64,000 bases of DNA from Sphingobacterium sp. BN32 (lineage in GTDB: Bacteria; Bacteroidota; Bacteroidia; Sphingobacteriales; Sphingobacteriaceae), in contig NZ_CP129963.1 of assembly GCF_030503615.1 (NCBI RefSeq), positions 1,550,001-1,614,000 on the forward strand, given 5' to 3'. The notes under the pieces were generated by a model. It made no database searches and was not told where the DNA came from. It saw nothing but the letters and a program-made list of their open reading frames with translations. This document shows positions 37,164-45,478 of this stretch, in pieces. Both the position numbers and the translations under genes were made by a program. How positions within the stretch are numbered: the stretch's first letter is position 1; each line of letters starts with the position of its first letter.

Positions 37164-38738
37164 ATGAAGAAAAACTTTTTTATTCCAAAAATCGCTCTTG
37201 CGTTATGTGCTGTTTGTATCACTGCCGCTAGCTATGCGCAAAATAGTCTGCCGAAGCAAGCGAAAATTAAACCTGAAGTATTAAAAGACAAACTTAAAGG
37301 CGGTTGGGCTGGTCAAGTGATTGGTGTAACCTTTGGAGGTCCTACGGAATTTAAATACAACGGCACTTATATTCCAGATAATAAGGTGATTCCGTGGTAT
37401 GATGGATATATCAAGAAAACCATGATCGAATGGCCCGGGCTTTACGATGATGTGTACATGGATCTTACCTTTGTGGATGTGATAGAGAAGAAGGGGGTTG
37501 ACGCTCCGGCAGCAGACTTTGCGAATGCTTTTGCCAATGCAGACTATGTTCTTTGGCATGCAAACCAAGCAGCGCGCTACAATATATTGAATGGCGTGAT
37601 GCCGCCTGAGTCGGGACATTGGCTGAATAACCCCCATGCTGATGATATTGACTATCAAATCGAAGCAGACTTTGCCGGACTGATGAATCCGGGAATGCCG
37701 AATTCTGCATCTGATATATCGGATAAGGTCGGTCATATTATGAATTACGGTGATGGCTGGTATGGTGGTGTTTATGTCGGCGCATTGTATACGATTGCTT
37801 ATATCTCTGATGATGTCAATTTTGTGGTCAAGGAAGCTTTAAAGACGGTCCCTGCACAAAGTGATTTTTATAAATGTATTGCCGACGTGATCAAATGGCA
37901 TGCTCAATATCCAAAAGACTGGAAGCAAACGTGGTTCGAGCTCCAGAAGAAATGGTCGGAAGCACATGGATGTCCGGATGGAGCATTCGGCCCATTCAAT
38001 ATCGACGCAAAAATCAATGCTGCCTATATCGTACTCGGCCTATTGTACGGGGAAGGTGACTTCACAAAAACCTTAGAGATATCGACCCGAGCAGGTCATG
38101 ACTCTGATTGTAATCCGTCGAATGCAGGAGGCGTCTTGGGGACTATATTAGGTTATGATAAGATTCCGGCGTATTGGAAAATGGGACTAAAAGAGGCGGA
38201 AGATATCAATTTCAAGTATACCGATATTTCACTGAACAAGGTGTACGAGATCGGCTATAAACATGCTATTCAAATGATTAAGAAGAATGGTGGTAAAGTA
38301 GGTGCAAATGAGATTGTTATCAATGTGCAGCAGCCGAAAGCTGTTCGCTATGAAAAAGCGTTCGAAGGAACTTATCCAATTGAACGTATGAATTTGGGCA
38401 GTAGAAAATTGACCTCAGAACATGCCTTTGATTTCACCGGAACGGGTATCGTAATCAAAGGAAATGCTGCTAAGGATGCAAATATCAAGGAGGAATACAC
38501 GCTTGAATTAACAGTTTACATCGATGGTAAAGAAGTAGAGCGAACAAAAATGCCGACGGATTACAAAACAAGAAAGCACGAGATCTTCTGGAAGTATCAG
38601 TTGCCAAAGGGAAAACATAATGTAAAAGTGGTCGTAACGAATCCGAAAAAAGGATATCATATCCGTATGACCGATGCGATAATTTATTCTGATGCACCTA
38701 TTGACGGTATACATTTTCATGAGGGAAAACATGATTAA
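37164..38738 (+). CDS. Secreted ADP-ribosylglycohydrolase-family protein
   Basis: A 524 aa protein with a signal peptide (MKKNFFIPKIALALCAVCITAASYAQ). The ADP-ribosylglycohydrolase domain (about residues 30-385) has GWAGQVIGVTFGG, the DDVYMDLTFV acidic cluster, and the second metal motif GHDSDCNPSNAGG. A C-terminal beta-sandwich (about 390-524) may bind carbohydrate. The export signal is unusual for a family acting on intracellular ADP-ribosyl groups, and suggests a periplasmic substrate, perhaps a glycan or N-glycoside. Confidence 0.83.
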   Translation: MKKNFFIPKIALALCAVCITAASYAQNSLPKQAKIKPEVLKDKLKGGWAGQVIGVTFGGPTEFKYNGTYIPDNKVIPWYDGYIKKTMIEWPGLYDDVYMDLTFVDVIEKKGVDAPAADFANAFANADYVLWHANQAARYNILNGVMPPESGHWLNNPHADDIDYQIEADFAGLMNPGMPNSASDISDKVGHIMNYGDGWYGGVYVGALYTIAYISDDVNFVVKEALKTVPAQSDFYKCIADVIKWHAQYPKDWKQTWFELQKKWSEAHGCPDGAFGPFNIDAKINAAYIVLGLLYGEGDFTKTLEISTRAGHDSDCNPSNAGGVLGTILGYDKIPAYWKMGLKEAEDINFKYTDISLNKVYEIGYKHAIQMIKKNGGKVGANEIVINVQQPKAVRYEKAFEGTYPIERMNLGSRKLTSEHAFDFTGTGIVIKGNAAKDANIKEEYTLELTVYIDGKEVERTKMPTDYKTRKHEIFWKYQLPKGKHNVKVVVTNPKKGYHIRMTDAIIYSDAPIDGIHFHEGKHD

Positions 38739-38845
38739 ATAATGTCATCCAAACAACTCAAAAGACTAAAAAGAGAATTCGATTAGTCATCGTCAAGTTA
38801 AAGGGCTTTCATACGCTATACATAGCCCAATGAAAGCCCTTTCCA

Positions 38846-38922
38846 ATTGGGTTTGATTGGGGTTATCATTGGGTCACCATTGGGTTTGATTGGGGTTATC
38901 ATTGGGTTATCATTGGGTTTGA
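38846..38922 (+). repeat. 33-base tandem repeat, about 2.3 copies
   Basis: Units begin at 38846, 38879 and 38912. The first two are 33 bases and differ at three positions near their ends (TCACC against TTATC). Each unit is itself made of three 10-12 base subunits beginning ATTGGG. The third copy is partial. Confidence 0.8.
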
Positions 38923-38931
38923 AAGGGCTTT
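38911..38931 (-). repeat. Dispersed intergenic repeat, copy 2
   Basis: CATTGGGTTTGAAAGGGCTT followed by T is the exact reverse complement of 16273-16293 (21 of 21 bases). It overlaps the end of the tandem repeat. Confidence 0.75.
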
Positions 38932-38986
38932 AAAAGGGTAGTGCCTCGAACTAGGGCCGGCCTATATTTGATGAAGAACTATACAA

Positions 38987-39016
38987 GAAAAGCCAAGTCT
39001 CCTGACCTGGCTTTTC
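38987..39016 (-). terminator. Terminator of the truncated dehydrogenase
   Basis: A 9-bp hairpin (GAAAAGCCA and TGGCTTTTC, loop of 12) lies 30 bases beyond the end of the minus-strand dehydrogenase remnant. It is followed by a T-containing run on that strand. Confidence 0.6.
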
Positions 39017-39045
39017 AATCGAGTTATTTATAGGGGTTTTTATTA

Positions 39046-39260
39046 TTAAAAGGTAATTACGATTTTACCTCTGGTGTGACCTTCTAATATCTTGCTGTAG
39101 GCTTCAGCTGCTTTTTCAAACGGAAATGTACTGTCGATTTCCCATGCGAATTTTCCAGCTTCGATGCCATCGACTACATGCTGTAGGTTTTGTGGATTTC
39201 TTTTTACCCAAAACGGCACCACGCGTTTGGACGAAGTCGGTTTTCCTGCTTTGCAGGTAA
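39046..39260 (-). pseudogene. Zinc-type alcohol dehydrogenase/quinone reductase, C-terminal remnant
   Basis: The last roughly 70 residues of an MDR-family oxidoreductase are present in one frame: VKRNPQNLQHVVDGIEAG, then FPFEKAAEAYSKILEGHTRG and KIVITF, the usual C-terminus. All catalytic and NADP-binding parts are missing. Upstream the reading frame joins unrelated sequence, at about 39245-39290, from the mobile-element gene at 39116-39523. It is best explained as a chromosomal gene cut by an island and a later deletion. Confidence 0.7.
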
Positions 39261-39523
39261 TTCCCCATCCGTACCGAAATTCTTGTTGACAGTTTTGGGT
39301 AAATTTCCTTTTCAAGTTTGTTATAATAACCTTGTAGGATTCTCTTACTTAATTTTTCCTCTTCAGATAACTTACCCGTATTTGTGTGCAAGACATTTCG
39401 GAGTTTAGCCAATTCCGCTTTTTGGAACTCCTTTGATGTAACAAACCAGGGTGGAAACATCTTTTCAAATCTATCTTTCCACTTCTGTACATCATCCCAG
39501 CATTTGAAAATTCTGTTTGTCAT
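39116..39523 (-). pseudogene. Mobile-element small protein, truncated and fused out of frame
   Basis: A 135-codon frame. Its first roughly 80 residues (MTNRIFKCWDDVQKWKDRF, then MFPPWFVTSKEFQKAELAKL) resemble a small protein found beside DUF3945-type genes in Bacteroidota conjugative elements. The last 45 or so residues are translated from dehydrogenase DNA in the wrong frame, so they are not a natural C-terminus. It may still be expressed as a chimera. I rate the family recognition as moderate. Confidence 0.5.
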
Positions 39524-39545
39524 ACCGAATCATTTTAGGGGTGTA

Positions 39546-39695
39546 CTACTGCACACCCTGTGATTTCTTGTTTTTACCTTGCTTTGGTGCCCTTTTAATC
39601 AGCTTATCTGATTGCTTTGGGTCAGTGGTCAATTCCTCTTTTTTTTTATGTGGGATGAATTGTTTCACTAAATTTTCATCATAGATATTTATTCG
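39546..39695 (-). pseudogene. C-terminal remnant of a conjugative-element gene
   Basis: The frame is open from 39695 to a TAG at 39546-39548 and reads NIYDENLVKQFIPHKKKEEL followed by a lysine-rich tail. This is the style of the C-terminus of DUF3945 or topoisomerase-type proteins from Bacteroidota conjugative elements. The rest of that gene is absent, since the defence-like operon begins directly upstream in the opposite direction. It supports decay of an integrated conjugative element. Confidence 0.45.
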
Positions 39696-39787
39696 TCAGT
39701 TAAAAAGATAATTATAATGGGTTAAATCGGCTTAAAATTTGAAGTTATTATATTTATCTTTACATTGGTCAGTCTATATCACCTGCA

Positions 39788-42700
39788 ATGGATAATATTA
39801 AAGAAGTATTTGAGAACAAGTTGAAAATTGATTCTAAAACAGTGTCAATTGATTCTTTATTTAATAACGAAGATAAACTTAGAAACACAAACTATAAACC
39901 ATCATACCAGAGAAATTATGTTTGGGATGATGAAAAAGCTACCTATTTTATTGAGAGCATTCTGTTAGGAACTGAAATTCCACCACTAATTTATTTTCGG
40001 AATATATCTAAAGTTGAGGTAATCGACGGAAGACAAAGGTATCAAACTATTTTACGGTTTATTAATAATGAATTTAAGCTTAAAAAAAGTGGTTTGAAAA
40101 AACTATCTACAAAAGATTTTATTTCAAAAAACTTCGATTCATTAGAAAAGAAGTATCGTGATTTAATATATGATACAAAACTAAGAATAATTGAGTTTAG
40201 CTTCAATACAAAAATAGGTATCACTGATGCAATTGAAGATAGTGTTAAGAAGGAGATTTTTAAAAGGTATAATTCTGGAATTACCCCCCTTAAAACAAGT
40301 GAAATAGATAAGGCGGATTTTTTATTTGATAATGTTAATGATTACTTTAAAAAGGAAGTCATTAGTGACAAACGTTTTTTTGACACCTTGAAGAGTTTGT
40401 TCCATTTTGAAAAATTTAATGAAGAGATCCTTCTAAAGAAAATTCGGGAGTTACTTGTTATTGATAATATTCCAATCAAATATTATTCTGTAAAAAAGAG
40501 TAACATAATTAATCAATTTTATGAATTTTTATTTGAAGATTTTGAAAGTGTTGATATAAAAGAACTCCACAACACGTTTACTGCCAAAATCAATATTTTG
40601 GAGAGAGTAAAAAATCGAATTTCTAAATCAGAGGATTACAATAGATTAATTTCAGAATGTTTGTTTTGGGCATTGTCTATTTATCAAAAAGAAAAGGGAA
40701 ATCTTAATATTAGTAATTCAGAGATTGAAAAAATTGCAAGCTATATTGACGATAATATTGAGCAGTATATAATGGACAGAAGCTCCTTTGCTATTCATAT
40801 AAAGAATCGGTATGAGAATGTTTCGAAGATTTTCAAAAAACTATTTAATATTAATTTTAATGTTTATTTAAAAGATTCTGAAGTTTTTAATAGCCAACTA
40901 AAATTTATTAATAATACAATTGATAGTTCAGAGGTAATTAGTTTCGAATCTCTTCGAATCAATAAACCAGAACCTTCGTCGTTGTCCATAGACGATATTA
41001 GACGATCAATGAAAAAACTTAAATTTATCATACGACCTCAATATCAAAGGAATGAGGTTATTGATAAAAAGAAAGCTTCTGCGATTATTGAAAGTATACT
41101 TTTGGGTATTAAAATTCCGCCAATTTTTGTTTATAAAAATCTTGATGGTATATCAGAAGTTATTGATGGTCAGCAAAGAATATTGTCCATTTTGGGATTT
41201 CTTGGGGAGGATTTTATTAATACGGATAATGAATTTGAATCTACCAAGAAGGATGATTATTCCTTAAATTTAAAGAATAGTTTATTATCGGATTTAACCT
41301 CCAAAAAGTTTAAGGATCTTTCTCCTGAATACCAAGAAAAAATAAATAATTATGATTTATGGGTTGTTGAAATTGATAAAAAATACAACGATAGCTTCGA
41401 TCCAGTAGATCTTTTTATAAGGTTGAATTATAAGCCTTACCCGATAAAAATTGATTCCTTTGAAATGTGGAATTCTTATATTTCTAGGGATCTAATTGAT
41501 AGCATTAAAGGTGTTTTCGATAATAATAAAGAGTGGTTTTACTTTAGGAAGAGTACAACGAGGATGGAGAATGAGAATATATTGACAGCGTTAATATATC
41601 TTCAGTTTCAATATAATTTTTCTAAAGAAAGTGATAAAGATTATTCAGCCCTTGATTATTATAAGGTGGGCAATAGAATTAACTTCAGATTACGGTCTAA
41701 GCCCGATCTAACAAAGACGTTGGAAAATGAACCGGAAAGATTTATTTATGTGTGTAATGTTTTTGAGGCAGATTTTCTTTACAAATTACGACTATTAATT
41801 TCATCAACAACTCAAAAGACTTTGGCTTTAAGTCTTGATTATTTACTTTGTGTTGATAACGGAAGGAGAAGTCAACAATCACTATATGCTCTTTGGTATT
41901 TTTTAAATGAAATTGATATTGAACAAACAAAAGAGAATAGCAGAGAAATAATAAAAGATATTCGGAGTTTATTTACTCAGATGAATAATGTCAGCAATTT
42001 AGAAGCCTTTAATTCATCTGTTAGAAGATTTAAGGAGCGTCATTCTAATAGTCCGAAAAAGAACGCTATTGTCAAAATTAGATTAGAGAATGTAATTAAG
42101 ATTTCAAAAGGAGTTGATAAGGACTATATTAGTAAAAGCAATAAAAAAGAATCTAATTCAGAATTAATAGATTTTTACGGCGTTTTTAGTGTGGCAAATG
42201 ATAAGAGTTACATTATTATAAATGCTCCAGAAGATACAAAAAAAGCTTTGAGATATACATTTTCCCAAAGTAGAATTTATTTGAATAGTAGTAATTCGAT
42301 AAATAATTTTAATGTTTATCTGGATAACGAAAAGGATTCATATGTTGATAATAGTAATTGGGTAATTACTTTAAAAAGGCCAGGATTTTTACTTGAATAT
42401 CTTTATCTAATTTTTTCATCGAGAGAATTTTTCCACTCGAGTGTCAATGATCATGTAAAACTTGGAAGGACAAAAATAGGAAATTTTCAAATTCCAATTT
42501 TAACTGAAGAGGATCAGTCAGTATTTAAAGATCTTTATTTTATTATACAAAATGAAGTTAATAAGGTTATAAAAGTTTATTTTATAAACCTAGTAAATCA
42601 GATTTTGAGGTTTATGTTGAACAGTGAAACATTTAATCTTGAAAATACAAATCTTTTAGATGTTATTCATAATCTTCGGAAGGATATAGATGCAAGTCAA

Positions 42701-42796
42701 AATGATTCAGATTTACTTTATAAATCTTTATCAAATAGTAACTCTTTCATTTCTAGTTTCATTTTAAGAATGAATTACCTTATTCATAATGTCTAA
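39788..42796 (+). CDS. Large protein with two DUF262 domains and HsdS-like tail
   Basis: A 1002 aa protein. The first DUF262 domain (about residues 25-270) has the YQRNYVW strand (40-46), IESILLGTEIPPLIYF and DGRQR (80-84). A second (about 390-640) repeats the layout with PQYQRNEV (about 417), IESILLGIKIPPIFVY and DGQQR (about 460). DUF262 is related to ParB/Srx folds and occurs in the GmrSD and BrxU modified-DNA restriction proteins. The end (about 800-1000) carries EYLYLIFSSREF and LGRTKIGNFQIPILTEEDQ, like the end of a type I restriction specificity subunit. It overlaps the ATPase gene by 8 bases. Codon use is much more AT-rich than the neighbours. Confidence 0.8.
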   Translation: MDNIKEVFENKLKIDSKTVSIDSLFNNEDKLRNTNYKPSYQRNYVWDDEKATYFIESILLGTEIPPLIYFRNISKVEVIDGRQRYQTILRFINNEFKLKKSGLKKLSTKDFISKNFDSLEKKYRDLIYDTKLRIIEFSFNTKIGITDAIEDSVKKEIFKRYNSGITPLKTSEIDKADFLFDNVNDYFKKEVISDKRFFDTLKSLFHFEKFNEEILLKKIRELLVIDNIPIKYYSVKKSNIINQFYEFLFEDFESVDIKELHNTFTAKINILERVKNRISKSEDYNRLISECLFWALSIYQKEKGNLNISNSEIEKIASYIDDNIEQYIMDRSSFAIHIKNRYENVSKIFKKLFNINFNVYLKDSEVFNSQLKFINNTIDSSEVISFESLRINKPEPSSLSIDDIRRSMKKLKFIIRPQYQRNEVIDKKKASAIIESILLGIKIPPIFVYKNLDGISEVIDGQQRILSILGFLGEDFINTDNEFESTKKDDYSLNLKNSLLSDLTSKKFKDLSPEYQEKINNYDLWVVEIDKKYNDSFDPVDLFIRLNYKPYPIKIDSFEMWNSYISRDLIDSIKGVFDNNKEWFYFRKSTTRMENENILTALIYLQFQYNFSKESDKDYSALDYYKVGNRINFRLRSKPDLTKTLENEPERFIYVCNVFEADFLYKLRLLISSTTQKTLALSLDYLLCVDNGRRSQQSLYALWYFLNEIDIEQTKENSREIIKDIRSLFTQMNNVSNLEAFNSSVRRFKERHSNSPKKNAIVKIRLENVIKISKGVDKDYISKSNKKESNSELIDFYGVFSVANDKSYIIINAPEDTKKALRYTFSQSRIYLNSSNSINNFNVYLDNEKDSYVDNSNWVITLKRPGFLLEYLYLIFSSREFFHSSVNDHVKLGRTKIGNFQIPILTEEDQSVFKDLYFIIQNEVNKVIKVYFINLVNQILRFMLNSETFNLENTNLLDVIHNLRKDIDASQNDSDLLYKSLSNSNSFISSFILRMNYLIHNV

Positions 42797-44735
42797 GCGA
42801 ATAACTAATATAAAAATAAGAAATTGCGGGGCCTATTTTGATGAATATTCTATTCCGTTGCACTCTGGTCAAAACTTGCTTATTTATGGCGAAAATGGAT
42901 CTGGAAAATCTTCATTATATAAAGCATTAAATTCATTTTTTCGCAATTCTGTTTCCACACAAGAATTTACTAAGAATTTATTTAATAGTAATAATGATGG
43001 CATTGTCGAAGTAGAATTTTCAAATTTTTTGGAAAGTGATGATCCTAATTCTGAAAGATATTGTTTCTCAGAGAGTGCTTCAAATAATGAAGTAGCATTT
43101 ATTAAGGAAGCATCGCTTTTAAACGGTTTTTTGGATTATACTGATTTATTAAAAATTTATCTAAAATCAGATCCTAATCCAAATTTATTTGAGCTCATCA
43201 TTCTTAATTTATTAAGGGAATTTATTCCGGTTTCCTCCGCTTCTTCTATTAGTATAGGTGATCAATATGACGCTTTAATAAACGATCTTATCACAAATAC
43301 CAGGAATACTAGGAGTCGATCCCATAAGAGTGGATTATTGAGGATAGACGAATTCGATTTAAGTTTGCGGACGTTGCTTGATAAAATTTTTATTCTAGTC
43401 AATGTTTATATTAAAGATTATTTTTTCTTAAGTGATATTGCCATTGAATACCATCTTGAGAAATTAGAATTTTTCTATCCATCAAAACAAAAATCTACTT
43501 GGTTTTTAAAAACTGATTTGCGTCTTAAGATTTTAAAAAATGGCACTGAGTTGGGAGAAGAATATAAGAATTTCCTCAATGAAGCAAGACTTTCGTCAGT
43601 AGCTATTTGTTTATACTTGGCTTCATTAAAGCTTTTTCCTAATGAAGTTGACCTTAAACTTATTTATTTGGATGATATTTTTATCGGTTTGGACACTTCA
43701 AACCGAATTCCAATTTTGAATATTTTAAATGAACAATTTTCTAACTATCAGATTGTCATATCTACTTATGATAGAGGCTTTTTTGAAGCCTGCATTAGAA
43801 AGTTAGGCAAAACTGGTCAATGGGATTGGAAACCTATTGAATTATATGTTGGTGAAACGGATCACAACAATGCAAAAATCGAAGTTCCCATTCTGATTTC
43901 TAGCGATTCTGATTTAGAAAAAGCACGTTATTTTTTATATAATAATCAAAAACCTGATTATCCTGCTGCTGCTAATTATTTTAGAAAATATTTAGAACAT
44001 AGGTTATTAGAAGTTTTTCCTGATGAAATTTTTAGAGAAGATAATCTTCAAATTATTGACGCCTACAAATTATCTAAGACATTTAAAGCTTGCAAAAAAC
44101 TATTACAGCAGAATGGTATAGCAATCAGTGAATTTGAAAATTTGCAATCATACCTTTTTCTCTTGTTGCATCCTTTATCTCATCATAATACATCATCAAA
44201 CACTTATAAGAGAGATTTAAAGGAAATTGATAATTATATATTTAATTTACTTGAAAGTCATAGGAAGCTAGGGTTTATTAAGAACTTAAGACATTTTGCA
44301 AAGGATACAACGATTAGAATTGAGTTTTTTATAAACCAGTATAACATTTGGTATTATGAGTTTTATGTTAAGGATTGTTTATTTTTCAATGTAGAAACCG
44401 GCTTATTTTCGGAAGTTGAATTGACTTGCACAAAATTTTATTCAATAAAAAATAAAGTGAAACAAAAGGTCACTACTTTAAATAGAGGTACTTCAAATAT
44501 AAACTATCGGTCGATTAAAGAAGCATTTGAAGAAATTGGTAAGATCATTTCAGCTCGTTATAGGTTTTATAAATTTAATCTTGATTACGATAGGTACGTT
44601 AGTATTTATGATGGAACTAATTGGATACTTTTCGACGATACTTTAAAAGCATCCAGATTAACTCAGAATGTTAAACCTATGCCAGTTGTCGAACCTTTAC
44701 AAGTTAAGAAAGCAGAAGTATTAAAAAGTAGCTAA
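42789..44735 (+). CDS. RecF/SMC-like ATPase of the putative defence pair
   Basis: A 648 aa ATP-binding protein. Walker A is GENGSGKSS (about residues 34-42), a signature-like segment EARLSSVAICLYLASLKL lies near 260, and Walker B is KLIYLDDIFIGLDTSN (about 290), followed by the VISTYDRGF switch. No coiled-coil arm of SMC size is visible, so it belongs with short RecF/AAA_15-like proteins. The C-terminal half (about 370-640) is helical, with an HPLSHHN motif and no recognised catalytic site. It is translationally coupled to the DUF262 gene. Energy-dependent control of the partner is an inference. Confidence 0.78.
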   Translation: MSKRITNIKIRNCGAYFDEYSIPLHSGQNLLIYGENGSGKSSLYKALNSFFRNSVSTQEFTKNLFNSNNDGIVEVEFSNFLESDDPNSERYCFSESASNNEVAFIKEASLLNGFLDYTDLLKIYLKSDPNPNLFELIILNLLREFIPVSSASSISIGDQYDALINDLITNTRNTRSRSHKSGLLRIDEFDLSLRTLLDKIFILVNVYIKDYFFLSDIAIEYHLEKLEFFYPSKQKSTWFLKTDLRLKILKNGTELGEEYKNFLNEARLSSVAICLYLASLKLFPNEVDLKLIYLDDIFIGLDTSNRIPILNILNEQFSNYQIVISTYDRGFFEACIRKLGKTGQWDWKPIELYVGETDHNNAKIEVPILISSDSDLEKARYFLYNNQKPDYPAAANYFRKYLEHRLLEVFPDEIFREDNLQIIDAYKLSKTFKACKKLLQQNGIAISEFENLQSYLFLLLHPLSHHNTSSNTYKRDLKEIDNYIFNLLESHRKLGFIKNLRHFAKDTTIRIEFFINQYNIWYYEFYVKDCLFFNVETGLFSEVELTCTKFYSIKNKVKQKVTTLNRGTSNINYRSIKEAFEEIGKIISARYRFYKFNLDYDRYVSIYDGTNWILFDDTLKASRLTQNVKPMPVVEPLQVKKAEVLKSS

Positions 44736-45475
44736 TGAAACTACTTCTTTTGATTGCCATATTTCATTTGTATTTATTTCCATAATTGTTAGCTTACCAT
44801 TTTGTCCTGCGCCTGTATCTAGATTTGTAATTTCAAATGCTTGCATTGGGGAAATTGTGTTCCACCTTTTTGTGGCCGTATGTCCAATAACATTTGATTA
44901 AAATTTGTCAATTGCCCAGAAACATATTCTTGATTCTTTAGTTTTAATGCATCCATCCATAAACTCCTATCAAAATAGTAATTTTCTTCATTTTGGACAT
45001 AGAATGGATTTAATAAATCAAATCCAGCATGAACAAAACATCTATTTTCATCATCAACATGGTATAAAGTCTGTCTTTTAAAAAAGGCTTTATGACTTTC
45101 AGGAATATGCTGGGCATTCAGAGAAGTCTTGTAGCCATTGGCACTCTTAATAATTTTACTATTAGGTTGGCAATGTTTTAAATAAGATTCAAGGGTTGTC
45201 AGTCCCCCATAATTCAATGATAGTGGATGATAGTCAGTTTCTAAAAATTGATGGAACCATGCATCATGATTTCCCCTGATAGCGATCAAATTCTTAATTT
45301 TTAACAGTTCTTCTACGCACTCAAAGACGTCATTATTACGATCAACTACATCAACCAATTGGATTAATGTATCATTCTCATAATTAAACATGGAGCCTTC
45401 TAAACATTGAATTAATGCCCGATACGCTCCATGGATATCTCCCATAACAGATATTCTATTTTCCTGCTTTTCCAT
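44721..45475 (-). pseudogene. PP-type serine/threonine metallophosphatase, frameshifted
   Basis: The first about 190 residues are a lambda-phosphatase-like protein with GDIHGAY, VDVVDRNNDV (D in the first position of the usual GD..D motif replaced by V) and GNHDAW, plus the CFVHAG motif. In that frame the end at 44819 is abnormal. In another frame, 44721-44895 encodes IGHTATKRWNTISPMQAF and NLDTGAGQNGKLTIMEI, the normal end of the family with its GHT and DTGA motifs. A single-base indel near 44895-44910 therefore splits the gene. The restored end overlaps the ATPase gene by 15 bases. Confidence 0.75.
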
Positions 45476-45478
45476 CTT

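Larger units (their letters stand above)
38739..39045. other. Repeat-rich intergenic region
   Basis: It holds an inverted repeat of 13 bases (38800-38812 and 38830-38842), a 33-base tandem repeat, a copy of the dispersed repeat and a terminator hairpin. No gene is seen. Confidence 0.7.

Noticed and set aside
38846..38922. CRISPR-like array of 33-base units
   Set aside because: The units are contiguous, with no unique spacers and no cas genes in the window; it is a simple tandem repeat.
38739..39545. Left attachment site as a copy of the tRNA-Lys 3' end
   Set aside because: I looked for GATTCGAACCC-like sequence there and found none; the boundary was probably lost.
39788..42796. Type I restriction specificity subunit as the whole protein
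   Set aside because: Only the C-terminal tail resembles HsdS; there are no HsdM or HsdR genes and the rest is DUF262-like.
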